Positions 44,269-52,915 of a stretch of 64,000 nucleotides of DNA are shown one piece after another. Both the position numbers and the translations under genes were made by a program. Under the pieces are notes generated by a model. It searched no databases. It was not told where the DNA came from and worked only from the letters and a program-made list of their open reading frames with translations. This DNA comes from DATEDA01 sp963789885 (GTDB taxonomy: Bacteria > Pseudomonadota > Gammaproteobacteria > Burkholderiales > SG8-39). The stretch spans positions 62,001 through 126,000 of the forward strand of contig CAWBNB010000033.1 in NCBI GenBank assembly GCA_963789885.1, read 5' to 3'. How positions within the stretch are numbered: position 1 is the stretch's first letter; each line of letters begins with the position of its first letter.

Positions 44269-45681
44269 TGGCGGGCGAGCTGAACGCGCTCGGCCTCGTC
44301 GAGGTCGCCGCGAAGATCCGCACCCGCGACGCGTCCTGCGTCGAGGTGCTCGATGCGGTGATCGCGCGTGCGAAGGCGGTGCAGCCGAAGCTGAACGCCT
44401 TTCTTCGCATCGACGAGGAGCTCGCGCGCGAGCAGGCGAAGCTCTACGACGCCGAGGCCGCGCAGCGGCGCTACCGTGGACCGCTCCACGGCGTACCGCT
44501 CGCGCACAAGGACATGTACTACCGCGCGGGCGTGCCCTCGTCGTGCGGCTCGAAGATCAAGGGCAAGCGAGCCGGAGAGGACCACCGCCACCGCGCTGAA
44601 GCGCCTCGATGCCGCCGGCGCGATTCAGTTCGGCGTGCTCAACATGGCCGAGTTTGCCTACGGCCCCACCGGCCACAACTGGCACTTCGGCCACGTCCAT
44701 AACCCGTGGAACACGGCGCACATCACCGGCGGCTCGTCGAGCGGGTCGGGCGCGGCGGTGGCCGCGCGCGCGACCTACGCCGCGCTCGGGTCCGACACCG
44801 GCGCGTCGATCCGGCTGCCCGCCGCGCTCTGCGGCGTGACCGGACTCAAGGTCACCTACGGCCGCATCAGCCGGGCCGGGGCGATGCCGCTCTCGTTCTC
44901 GATGGACACCATCGGTCCGCTCGCGCGCTCGGCTGCCGACTGCGCGGCGCTGCTGGCGGCAATGGCGGGGCCCGATCCCGTCGATCCGACCGCGTCGAGC
45001 GAGGCCGTGCCCGACTATGCGGCGCGGCTGAATCTCCCGGTGAAGGGCCTGCGGGTCGGCGTCCCGCTCAATTACTTCACCGAGGACGTGGACGCGGGTG
45101 TCGGCGCCGCGCTGACCGAGAGCCTGAAGGCGATCGAGTCCCTCGGCTGCGAAATCGTGCCGGTGACCCTGCCCGAGATGGCGGCGGCCGACGTCGCGGG
45201 CGCGCACCTCATCGCCGCCGAGGCGGCGGCGTACCACGGCGAGTGGATGCGTACGCGGCCGCAGGACTACTCGCCGCAGGTGCGCGCGCGGCTCGAGCGC
45301 GGGCTCGCGCTGCCGGCGGCACGCTACATCGACGCGCTCCGGTTCCGCGGGCCGGCGCTCGAGGCGTTCACGAAGGCGGTGTTCGCGAAGGTCGACGTGC
45401 TGCATGCGCCGTGCCTGCCGATCCCCACGCCGACGATCGCCGAGACCGACATCGGCGGTTCGCCCGCGATCGACCGCACGCTGATGCTGCTCACGAAGTT
45501 CATGCGGCCGTTCAACTACCTCGGTCTGCCGTCGCTCGCGCTGCCCTGCGGTTTCCTCGCGAACGGGCTGCCGGTCGGGATGCAGATCGTCGGGCGGCCG
45601 TTCGCCGAGGACCTGATCCTCCGCGTCGGTCACGCGTTCCAGCGCGCGACCGAGTGGCACCGGCGGGAACCCTCGGTCTGA
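44268..45681 (+). CDS. Amidase (amidase signature family, AtzE/GatA-like, frameshifted)
   Basis: An amidase-signature hydrolase using a Ser-cisSer-Lys triad: K81 in LAHKDMYYR, the serine-rich GGSSSGSGAAVAA loop, and the nucleophile loop GSDTGASIRLPA. The first 103 or so residues and the remainder are in different frames; the break is near 44571, after GSKIKGK, and deleting one base restores a 470-residue protein. The length is one over a multiple of three. It probably works with the AtzG-like protein and hydrolyses an amide brought in by the surrounding oligopeptide-type importer. DppD follows after four bases. Confidence 0.83.
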
Positions 45682-45685
45682 GCCG

Positions 45686-46666
45686 ATGAGCGAGCCGCTC
45701 GTCGAGGTCCGGAACCTCACCGTCCGCTTCACCGGCGGCGACCGGCCGGTCGACGCGGTGAACGGCGTCGACTTCGACCTCGCCAAGGGCGAAGTGCTCG
45801 GCGTGCTCGGCGAGTCGGGCAGCGGCAAGAGCGTGACGCTGCGCGCGCTGCTGCGAATCCTTCCGTCGCGCCGGACACGGATCGGCGGGGCGATCCGGGT
45901 CGCCGGCCGCGACGTGCTCGCGCTCTCCGAGGCCGAGCTCGCGCAGTATCGCGGCGGCATGACCTCGATGATCTTCCAGGAGCCGATGCTCGCCTTCGAC
46001 CCGGTGTTCACCGTCGGCGACCAGATCGCCGAGAGCGTGATGCGCCACCGGGGCGTCGACCGCGCCGCGGCGCGCAAGGCGGCGATCGCAATGCTCGAGC
46101 GGGTGCGCATTCCCTCGCCGGAGCGCCGGTACGACGCCTACCCGCACGAGATGTCGGGCGGGATGCGCCAGCGCGCGATGATCGCGCTCGCGCTCGTGTG
46201 CTCGCCGCAGTGCCTGCTCGCCGACGAACCGACCACCGCGCTCGACGCGACGGTGCAGATCCAGATCCTGCTGCTGCTGCGCGAGCTGCAGCGCGAGCTC
46301 GGCATGTCGGTGATCTTCGTCACCCACGACGTCGGCGTCGTCGCCGAGATCGCCGACCGGGTGGCGGTGATGTATGCCGGGCGGATCGTCGAGATCGGGC
46401 CGGTCGCCGAGATTGTCAAGCGCCCGCGCCACCCGTACACGCAGGGTCTCCTCGCCTCGACGATCCACGGGTCGATGCGCGGCCAGCGGATCGACGCGAT
46501 TCCCGGCGCGCCGCCCGATCTCTCGCAGCTCCCGCCCGGCTGCAGCTTCGCGCCGCGCTGCAGGCACGCGCGTGGCGATTGCACGTCCGCGGTACCGGAG
46601 CCGGTTGCGGTCGGCCCGGCGCACGCGGCGCGGTGCGTTCTCGTCAGGGAGGCCGTCGCCGCGTAA
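45686..46666 (+). CDS. Oligopeptide-type ABC transporter ATP-binding protein (DppD/OppD)
   Basis: A 326-residue ATPase: Walker A GESGSGKSVTLRALL, signature MSGGMRQRAMIALAL, Walker B CLLADEPTTALDATVQ, H-loop VTHDV, and the C-terminal Cys cluster CSFAPRCRHARGDC. It is the D-type partner of the ATPase at 42988. The insertion of the amidase pair between D and F is unusual but the operon is otherwise complete. Confidence 0.9.
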   Translation: MSEPLVEVRNLTVRFTGGDRPVDAVNGVDFDLAKGEVLGVLGESGSGKSVTLRALLRILPSRRTRIGGAIRVAGRDVLALSEAELAQYRGGMTSMIFQEPMLAFDPVFTVGDQIAESVMRHRGVDRAAARKAAIAMLERVRIPSPERRYDAYPHEMSGGMRQRAMIALALVCSPQCLLADEPTTALDATVQIQILLLLRELQRELGMSVIFVTHDVGVVAEIADRVAVMYAGRIVEIGPVAEIVKRPRHPYTQGLLASTIHGSMRGQRIDAIPGAPPDLSQLPPGCSFAPRCRHARGDCTSAVPEPVAVGPAHAARCVLVREAVAA

Positions 46667-46745
46667 CGGCACCTCGGTCCGGGTAAGGGGGGTGGGGGGA
46701 GCAACGACTGCCCGTTTCCGGCGAGTAGGGCTAAACTTCGAAGGT

Positions 46746-47474
46746 ATGCTGCGCCTCCTGGTCATCAACCCGAACACCACGGCGTCGATCACCGACCTCG
46801 CCCTGCGGTACGTACGGGCCGCGGTCGGGGAGGGGGTCGAATTGGTGGGTACGACCGGGCGGTTCGGCTGTGCCTACATCTCGTCGGAGGCCTGCTACGC
46901 GGTCGCGGCGCACGCGGCGCTCGACTGCTACGCCGAGCACGGCGAGGGTTGCGACGCCGTGCTGCTCGCGTGTTTCGGCGACCCGGGCCTGTTCGCGCTC
47001 CGCGAGGTGAGCAAGGTGCCGGTGACCGGCCTCGCCGAGGCGTCGATGCTTGCGGCGAGCGAGCGCGGCGGGCGGTTCTCGATCGTGACCGGCGGGGAGC
47101 GCTGGAAACCGATGCTGGAGCGGTTCGCGGCGCAGCTCGGCTATGCCGACCGGCTGGCCAGCGTGCGCACCGTCGCGCTGACCGGCGGTCAGATCGCCGC
47201 CGATCGGGACGGCGCCATCGAGATGCTGGCGAAGGCCTGCACTGCGGCCATCGACGAGGACGGCGCCGACCAGGTGATCCTCGGCGGCGCCGGGCTCGCC
47301 GGCCTCGCCGAGCGCATCCAGCCACGCGTCTGGGCGCCGGTGCTCGACAGCGTGCTCGTCGGGGCGCAACGGGTGGCGGCGCGCGCGCGGGGGTCGAGCG
47401 CCGCGGCGATGGAGCTCGCGGCGCCGATTCCGTCGATGGGTGTCGACGTGCGTCTCGCCGAGCTGCTGCGCTAG
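46746..47474 (+). CDS. Asp/Glu/hydantoin racemase family protein lacking the second catalytic Cys
   Basis: A 242-residue protein of the Asp/Glu/hydantoin racemase superfamily: LLVINPNTTASITD at the N-terminus and the first catalytic cysteine C76 in LLACFGDPGL. The second half has VILGGAGLAGLAERI, where active racemases have VILGCAGM; the second catalytic Cys is thus G181. Two-base racemisation should be lost or altered, and a decarboxylase-like or isomerase role with one Cys is possible. It is the last gene in the direction of the amidase/Dpp operon, 79 bases after DppD. Confidence 0.82.
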   Translation: MLRLLVINPNTTASITDLALRYVRAAVGEGVELVGTTGRFGCAYISSEACYAVAAHAALDCYAEHGEGCDAVLLACFGDPGLFALREVSKVPVTGLAEASMLAASERGGRFSIVTGGERWKPMLERFAAQLGYADRLASVRTVALTGGQIAADRDGAIEMLAKACTAAIDEDGADQVILGGAGLAGLAERIQPRVWAPVLDSVLVGAQRVAARARGSSAAAMELAAPIPSMGVDVRLAELLR

Positions 47475-47518
47475 GAGACGATCTCAGGGCGGCGGTGCGA
47501 TCTCCAAGCGCCGGCGAG

Positions 47519-48857
47519 CTATAGACCTGCCACGCCGGCGAGGCGCAACAGCAGGCCGGCCGCGCCGCAAGTGATGATCACCGGGATGATCCGCGCCTTG
47601 AAGCGAAAGAGGGCAACGCCGGCGGCGATCCCGATCAGCGCGGAAATCCAGTCGAAGCGTCCACCCGGGCCCTCGGGCCACAGCACGTGCCAGGCGAAGA
47701 AGAGCGCCAGGTTCACGATCACGCCGACCACCGCCGCGGTGATCGCGGTGAGCGGCGCGGTGAAGCGCAGCTCGCCGTGCGTGGTCTCGACGAGCGGCCC
47801 GCCGAGCAGGATGAAGACGAACGACGGCAGGAACGTGAAGAACGTGACCACCGCCGCGGCCGCGGCGCCGGCGAGAAAGAGCGCGTCCGGGCCGAACAGT
47901 GCCTTCGCCCACCCGCCGACGAACCCGACGAAGGCGACCACCATGATCAGCGGCCCCGGCGTCGTCTCGCCGAGCGCGAGGCCGTCGATCATCTGCGGCG
48001 GGGTCAGCCAGCCGTAGTGGTCGACGGCACCCTGATAGACGTACGGCAGCACCGCGTACGCGCCGCCGAACGTCAGGAGCGCTGCCTTGGTGAAGAACCA
48101 ACCCATCTGGGCGAGGGCGCCTTCCCAGCCGCCGTACGCCACGAGCCCCGCCATCGCCAATCCCCAGAGCGCGAGCCCGGTCGCGAGCACCCGCGCGAAA
48201 CGACCCCAGGTGAAGCGTGCGTGCTCGGGCGTCGGCGTGCCGTCGTCGATGATCGCAGGCCCGTGGCCCTTCGCGGCTGCGCCATGTCCGCCGCCCGGTC
48301 GGAACTTGTCCGGAGCGATGCGCCCGCCGAGGTAGCCGAGCACGCCCGCACCTAGCGACGATCGCCGGGAACGGCAGGTCGAGCGCGAAGATCGCGACGA
48401 ACGCCGCCGCGGCGATCGCCCAGAGCGCAGCGCTCCGCAGCGCGCGCGACCCGATCCGCCATGCGGCGAAGAGGACGATCGCGGTCACCGCCGGCTTGAT
48501 GCCGTAGAGCACGCCCGCCACGGCCGGCACCGAGCCGAACGCGACGTAGATCCACGACAGCGCGATCAGGATGAAGAGCGAGGGCAGGACGAACAGCGTG
48601 CCGGCGACGATCCCGCCGCGCGCCCGGTGCATCAGCCAGCCGATGTAGGTGGCGAGCTGCTGCGCTTCCGGCCCCGGCAGCACCATGCAGTAGTTGAGCG
48701 CGTGCAGGAACCGGCCCTCGGAGATCCAGCGCCGCCGCTCGACCAACTCCTGGTGCATGATCGCAATCTGCCCGGTCGGCCCGCCGAAGCTGATGAAGCC
48801 GAGCTTCAGCCAGAACCGGAACGCCTCGCCCAACGAGACCGCCGGCGGCGCGCTCAC
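47519..48857 (-). CDS. chrA: Chromate transporter ChrA, two-domain type (frameshifted)
   Basis: A long-chain CHR protein with two homologous halves. The N-half begins FWLKLGFISFGGPTGQIAIMHQELVERRRW and carries NYCMVLPGPEAQQLA; the C-half carries WFFTKAALLTFGGAYAVLPYVYQGAV. The frame breaks near 48353, between the halves; deleting one base (an A on the coding strand in GCTAGGTGC) gives AIVAGAGVLGYLGG and a 445-residue protein, the usual length for this subfamily. Length is one over a multiple of three. ChrA exports or exchanges chromate and confers resistance. The start is a GTG at 48857 overlapping the stop of the small gene before it. Confidence 0.83.
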
Positions 48858-48979
48858 CGCGTCGCCTCGTCGCCGTCGTACGCGGACGGGCGGCGGACGT
48901 CGAGCACGACCGGCCAGCGGGGCGAGCCGAGGCGCGCGAAGAGATCGGAAGGGGGGATCGACGGAATGGCGGTGTCCAT
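48854..48979 (-). CDS. 41-residue rhodanese-like leader protein coupled to chrA
   Basis: A short frame with a strong ribosome site (GGAGG six bases before the ATG). The translation contains LFARLGSPRWPVVLDVRR followed by PSAYDGDEATR, which matches the first strand and helix of a rhodanese domain, as found in the rhodanese-type sulfurtransferase/chromate-resistance proteins often encoded before chrA. It then stops, with its TGA overlapping the GTG start of chrA, so translation is coupled. The active-site Cys region of rhodanese is absent. It looks like a gene remnant kept as a translational leader. Confidence 0.6.
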   Translation of the reverse strand: MDTAIPSIPPSDLFARLGSPRWPVVLDVRRPSAYDGDEATR

Positions 48980-49124
48980 GGCAAGCCTCCAGTAGCGCAG
49001 CGCTTGGACGGGACACCGTCTTGGGAAGCCGGGAGCGTGCGATCCCGACTGTATTCGAGGCGGCGGACGATACGCCCGCGGCGCGCGGCCGTCAAGAGGC
49101 CGCGGCCGTGCTGCGCGTCGCGAG

Positions 49125-49964
49125 TTACATCGGGCTCGACGGCGCGCGGCCGTCGAGGATGTCGCGCATCCGGCGCTCGATCGCGCCGTTGATCTTCGGA
49201 TGCGTCAGCACGTAGAAGCGCTCGTCGCGCACGGCGTCGAGCACCCGCGCTGCGATGTCCTCGGCGCTCAACCGTCCGGACTCCGTCGCCTTGTGCAGCA
49301 TCGCCTCGAGCGCGCGGCCCTCGTCGCTCTTCGCGCGGTCGCTGCGGAGCGCGGCCGGGCGTGTGCGCTCGGAGTCGGCGATTCCCGAGGCGAAGAACGC
49401 GGGACACACCACCGAGCAGCGCACCTTCGCACTGCGCGCGGCGAGGTCGTGGTGCAGGGTCTCGCTGAGCGCGACGACCGCGTGCTTGGTCACGTTGTAG
49501 ACGCCCATGCCGGGTGGCGCGATCAGGCCCGCGACCGACGCGGTGTTCACGATGTGACCCTCGTCGCCCTGCCGCAGCAGGATCGGCGTGAACACGCGTA
49601 CGCCGTGGATGACGCCCCAGAGATTCACGCCGAGCGCCCAGCGCCAATCCTGCTCGGTCGCCTCCCACACGACGCCGAGCGGCGCCACCCCGGCGTTGTT
49701 GCAGACGACGTGCACCGCGCCGAACGCCTCGAGCGCGGCGCGCGCGAGCCGCTCGACCGATTCGCCCTGCGAAACGTCGGTCGACTGCGCGACGGCCGCG
49801 TACCCCTGGGCGCACAGCTCGCTCGCGGTGCGCGCGAGCGCCGCTTCGTCGACGTCGGCGAGCACGAGCTTCAGGCCCTGCGCGCCGAAGGCACCGGCGA
49901 GCGCGCGCCCGAGGCCCGACGCTGCTCCGGTGATCACTGCGACGCGGCCGGCGAAGGTCTTCAT
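49125..49964 (-). CDS. SDR family oxidoreductase
   Basis: A 279-residue short-chain dehydrogenase: cofactor loop VITGAASGLGRALAGAF (about 9-25), NNAGVAP (about 91-97), catalytic Ser in NTASVAG and YNVTK (Y and K as in YxxxK). It resembles the extended SDRs that act on acyl or cyclic alcohols near fatty-acid genes; substrate unknown. It is transcribed toward chrA but separated from it by about 145 bases containing the ribosome site of the leader gene, and is divergent from the 50055 gene. Confidence 0.87.
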   Translation of the reverse strand: MKTFAGRVAVITGAASGLGRALAGAFGAQGLKLVLADVDEAALARTASELCAQGYAAVAQSTDVSQGESVERLARAALEAFGAVHVVCNNAGVAPLGVVWEATEQDWRWALGVNLWGVIHGVRVFTPILLRQGDEGHIVNTASVAGLIAPPGMGVYNVTKHAVVALSETLHHDLAARSAKVRCSVVCPAFFASGIADSERTRPAALRSDRAKSDEGRALEAMLHKATESGRLSAEDIAARVLDAVRDERFYVLTHPKINGAIERRMRDILDGRAPSSPM

Positions 49965-50054
49965 CTGTCACCGGAATATAGCAGGCGAGCGCGGGCGCCC
50001 GGAACCCGCTTACCATTCCCGCCGGGACAATTACGCGACCGAACGGAGGACGAG

Positions 50055-50450
50055 ATGGACAGAGAAACGAGGCAGGCGGGTCTGGACGTGCGGCGGGCGA
50101 TGTTCGGACCGGAGCACGCCGAGCGCGCGCTCGAGCGCGCCACCGATTTCACCCGGCCGATGCAGGAGCTGGTGACCCGATACTGCTTCGGCGAGGTCTG
50201 GACCCGCGAGGAGCTGCCGCGCAAGGTGCGCAGCATGCTGACGCTCGCGATCCTGGTCGGTCTCGGCCGTCCGGACGAGCTGAAGGTGCACGTGAAGGGC
50301 GCGCTCGCGAACGGCGTGACCAAGGACGAGCTGCGCGAGGTGCTGCTGCACTCGATGGTCTACTGCGGCGTCCCGGCCGGGGTGAGCGCATTCCGGCAGG
50401 CCGCCGAGGTGCTGCGCGAAGCGGGGCTCGAGCCTGCGGTGCAGCCATGA
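50055..50450 (+). CDS. Carboxymuconolactone decarboxylase family protein
   Basis: A 131-residue helical protein of the CMD/AhpD superfamily, with the PcaC-like block KVRSMLTLAILVGLGRPDELKVHVKGALANGVTKDELREVLLHSMVYCGVPAGVSAFR-type core (about 54-110), in which the E, Y-C-G and following helix are the landmarks. A single Cys (in YCGVPAG) fits PcaC-like decarboxylases rather than AhpD-type CxxC peroxidases. GGAGG lies upstream of the ATG. It overlaps the dehydrogenase gene by four bases. Confidence 0.87.
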   Translation: MDRETRQAGLDVRRAMFGPEHAERALERATDFTRPMQELVTRYCFGEVWTREELPRKVRSMLTLAILVGLGRPDELKVHVKGALANGVTKDELREVLLHSMVYCGVPAGVSAFRQAAEVLREAGLEPAVQP

Positions 50451-51331
50451 CCGCACGAGTGGGGTTTGTCGGCATCGGCAACATGGGATGGCCGATGGCG
50501 AAACGGGTCGCGGGTGCGGGTTTCCCGTTGACGGTGTTCGACACCGACGCGGCACGCGTCGCGCGGTTCGCGGCGGAGACGCGCAGTACCGGGGCAGAGA
50601 CGGGCGCGGCGCTCGCCCGCGCCGCCGACATCGTGATCACGATGCTGCCGACCGGTGCGATCGTCCGCGATGCGCTCCTCGGCGCGGGCGGCATCGCGCG
50701 GTCGCTCGCGCGCGGCGCGGTCGTCGTCGACATGAGCTCGTCCGACCCGAACGGGACGCGCGAGCTCGGGCGCGGGCTCGCCGAGCTCGGCGTGGCGCTC
50801 GTCGATGCGCCGGTGTCCGGCGGAGTGCCGCGGGCCGAGGCGGGAACGCTCGCGATCATGATCGGCGGCGAGGACGAGGCGGCGATCGCGCGCGTGCGGC
50901 CGGTGCTGGAGACGATGGGTGCGAAGCTTTTCCGCACCGGACCGCTCGGCTCCGGGCACGCGATGAAAGCACTGAACAACTACGTGGCTGCCGCCGCCTT
51001 CGCCGCGACCAGCGAAGCGCTGCTCGTCGGGAAACGCTTCGGCCTCGAGCCCGCGGTCATGGTCGAGGTGATGAATGCCTCGAGCGGGCGGAGCTTCAAC
51101 ACCGACATCGTGTTTCCCGATCACGTCGTCGGGGGCAAGTTCGCGGCCGGGTTCGCGCTCGGGCTCATGGCGAAGGACGTCGGGATCGCCGCCGGTCTCG
51201 CGCGCGAGATCGGCGTGGAGTCGCCGCTCTGCCGGCTGACGAGCGAGCTCTGGAGCGGCGCGCGTGACGCACTCGGCGGGACGGCCGACTTCACGGCGGC
51301 GTACAAGCACTGGGCGGCCCGCGGCGGCTAG
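50447..51331 (+). CDS. NAD(P)-dependent beta-hydroxyacid dehydrogenase (3-hydroxyisobutyrate dehydrogenase family)
   Basis: A 294-residue enzyme: Rossmann loop GFVGIGNMGWPMAKR (about 6-20), substrate motif DAPVSGGVPRAEAGTL (about 121-136) and the catalytic lysine in GSGHAMKALNNYV. The family oxidises 3-hydroxyisobutyrate, tartronate semialdehyde partners and related beta-hydroxy acids. Its ATG overlaps the stop of the CMD-family gene (ATGA), so the two are co-translated and may act in one aromatic- or hydroxy-acid pathway. Confidence 0.9.
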   Translation: MTARVGFVGIGNMGWPMAKRVAGAGFPLTVFDTDAARVARFAAETRSTGAETGAALARAADIVITMLPTGAIVRDALLGAGGIARSLARGAVVVDMSSSDPNGTRELGRGLAELGVALVDAPVSGGVPRAEAGTLAIMIGGEDEAAIARVRPVLETMGAKLFRTGPLGSGHAMKALNNYVAAAAFAATSEALLVGKRFGLEPAVMVEVMNASSGRSFNTDIVFPDHVVGGKFAAGFALGLMAKDVGIAAGLAREIGVESPLCRLTSELWSGARDALGGTADFTAAYKHWAARGG

Positions 51332-51339
51332 CGGCCGCG

Positions 51340-51597
51340 CTATTCGGGAAAGAACTCCTCCCAGCGCTCCGCGACGAGCACTCGGCCCGTCTCCGTGGTG
51401 ACGTAAGCGACCGTCGTCGTTTCGCGGGCGGCGGCGACGAAACCGTGCGCCTCGAGCTCGGCGAGCGCCGCTTCGATGTCTTCGGTCGCGAGCGGGCGGT
51501 TCAGCCAGTGCTCGAGCTCGCCGTGGATACGGTGAACGAGCGCCTGCTCGTCGGAGCAGGCAGCGAGGAGCGCGAGGCGGAGCGCGTCCAGATCCAT
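51340..51597 (-). CDS. Hypothetical protein (85 aa, possibly winged-helix-like)
   Basis: No family is recognised. The 85-residue product is acidic and has the order helix-helix (AALAELEAHGFVAA) then two short strands (TTVAYVTTETGRVLV), reminiscent of a winged-helix module, which is a weak hint only. The ATG at 51597 is used; an in-frame ATG at 51609 would overlap the DUF429 gene by four bases. It is the last gene in the minus-strand run that includes the DUF429 and thioesterase genes. Confidence 0.55.
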   Translation of the reverse strand: MDLDALRLALLAACSDEQALVHRIHGELEHWLNRPLATEDIEAALAELEAHGFVAAARETTTVAYVTTETGRVLVAERWEEFFPE

Positions 51598-51605
51598 GCC
51601 GGCGA

Positions 51606-52421
51606 TCATACCGTCGCGCTCGCGATCCAGCCCTCGAGCGGATCGATCGCGCGCGGCAGACCCCAGTTCCGCGCGCGGCGCTTCAGACACCACGCGGCCT
51701 GCATCGCGGCGAGCACCGCGTCGAGACGGTCGCCGGTCGCGTCGTCCACCAGCGAGCGCAGCAGGGTGCGCGTCCCGTCGAGCGGGAAGCCGCAAGACCC
51801 GCCGTCGCGTTCCAGCCGGGAAACGATCGCGGCACGCACGCGCCGCCGTTCCGCTGTCTGCTTCCGCGACTCGTCCGACTTGTACGAGGCGCGCGTGATC
51901 GCGCGCGCGGCGAGGCCCGGGTAGGCCTCGACCGCGACCCGCTGCGGATCGCCCGCGGCGAGGCCGGGGATCGTCACGCCGGCGCGTGCGAGGCGCGGCG
52001 CGCCTTCCAGGAACATCAGCGCCACCGGCGGGTTCACCAGTTTGATCGGCGAATGCGAGCCGGCCGGGAGATCGGTCGCGCGATGCGGATACTTGCGGCC
52101 GGCCGGCCGCGACGCGCGGTAGGCGTCGAACGCCGCGCGGAGCTCCGTCCGGCCGAGCGCCGCGCAGTGCGCGACGAGCGCCGGCCAGGCCCCGGGCCAA
52201 CCGAGATCGATGACCGCCTCGCGCGGCAGGCCGAACGGAAAGTCGAAGCCGCCGATCCACGGTCCTCGCTCGGCGAGGAGGCCCTCGAACGCCGGCCAGT
52301 CGTAGATCGGGTCGACCGCCTCCAGCGCCAGCGCGCCGGCGACGAGGCGGCCGCGCGCGACCGTGATCGGTTTTCGTGGCCGGGGCGCGGAGGTGAAATC
52401 CACGCCGAGAACCGCGGTCAC
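51606..52421 (-). CDS. DUF429 domain-containing protein
   Basis: A 271-residue protein opening with VLGVDFTSAPRPRKPITVA, the hallmark of DUF429, followed by GPWIGGFDFPFGLP (about 53-66) and a late VDDATGDRLDAVLAAMQAA. The pattern of acidic residues (GVDF, GFDFP, DDATGDRLDA) resembles RNase H-like/actin-like metal-binding folds, and such proteins are suspected nucleases; no activity is shown. Its start overlaps the end of the thioesterase gene by four bases. Confidence 0.75.
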   Translation of the reverse strand: MTAVLGVDFTSAPRPRKPITVARGRLVAGALALEAVDPIYDWPAFEGLLAERGPWIGGFDFPFGLPREAVIDLGWPGAWPALVAHCAALGRTELRAAFDAYRASRPAGRKYPHRATDLPAGSHSPIKLVNPPVALMFLEGAPRLARAGVTIPGLAAGDPQRVAVEAYPGLAARAITRASYKSDESRKQTAERRRVRAAIVSRLERDGGSCGFPLDGTRTLLRSLVDDATGDRLDAVLAAMQAAWCLKRRARNWGLPRAIDPLEGWIASATV

Positions 52422-52816
52422 TCCTCCGGCGGCACCGTCCGCGGCCGCCGGTCCTCGCCGGTCGCGACGTAGGTGAGCGTCGCCTCGGTGACCTTCACGG
52501 TTTCGATGTCGGTCGGACGGCGCTGCGCGTAGACCTCGACGTTGACCGTGATCGAGGTCGTGCCGACGCGCACGATGTCGGCGTAGAAGGACAGCAGGTC
52601 ACCAATCTGCACCGCCTGCTTGAACTGGAACGCGTTGACCGCGACGGTCGCGACCCGCCCGCGCGCGCGCCGGGCAGCGGTCACGCCGCCGGCGATGTCC
52701 ACCTGCGACATGATCCAGCCGCCGAAGATGTCGCCGTGCTGGTTGGCGTCGGCGGGCATGGGGACGACGCGGAGTGCCGGCTGCTTGCCTTCGGGGAGTT
52801 TCACGGGTGCGGTCAT
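52418..52816 (-). CDS. Acyl-CoA thioesterase, hotdog fold (YciA-like)
   Basis: A 132-residue single-hotdog thioesterase: PADANQHGDIFGGWIMSQVDIAGGVTA (about 20-46) includes the N-x-x-G-x-I-F-G-G motif with the catalytic Asp in the following helix, and FKQAVQIGDLLSFYADI is the second landmark. YciA-type enzymes hydrolyse medium- and long-chain acyl-CoAs in the cytoplasm. It lies downstream of the beta-oxidation operon terminator, so it has its own promoter or receives read-through, but its function fits the neighbouring fatty-acid genes. Confidence 0.88.
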   Translation of the reverse strand: MTAPVKLPEGKQPALRVVPMPADANQHGDIFGGWIMSQVDIAGGVTAARRARGRVATVAVNAFQFKQAVQIGDLLSFYADIVRVGTTSITVNVEVYAQRRPTDIETVKVTEATLTYVATGEDRRPRTVPPEE

Positions 52817-52870
52817 GCGGCGCCTCCGAACGTTCTCGATCGCGCGATCTTAAGGTAGTTCCCGCCGCGC

Positions 52871-52898
52871 AAAGAAAAACGGGGCGCTCGCGCCCCGT
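52871..52898 (-). terminator. Rho-independent terminator of the beta-oxidation operon
   Basis: On the minus strand an 8-bp GC stem (ACGGGGCG/CGCCCCGT with a 4-base loop, 52879-52898) is followed directly by TTTTTCTTT (52879-52871). It lies 18 bases after the FadB-like stop at 52916. Confidence 0.85.
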
Positions 52899-52915
52899 CC
52901 TATCTCCTGACGCGG

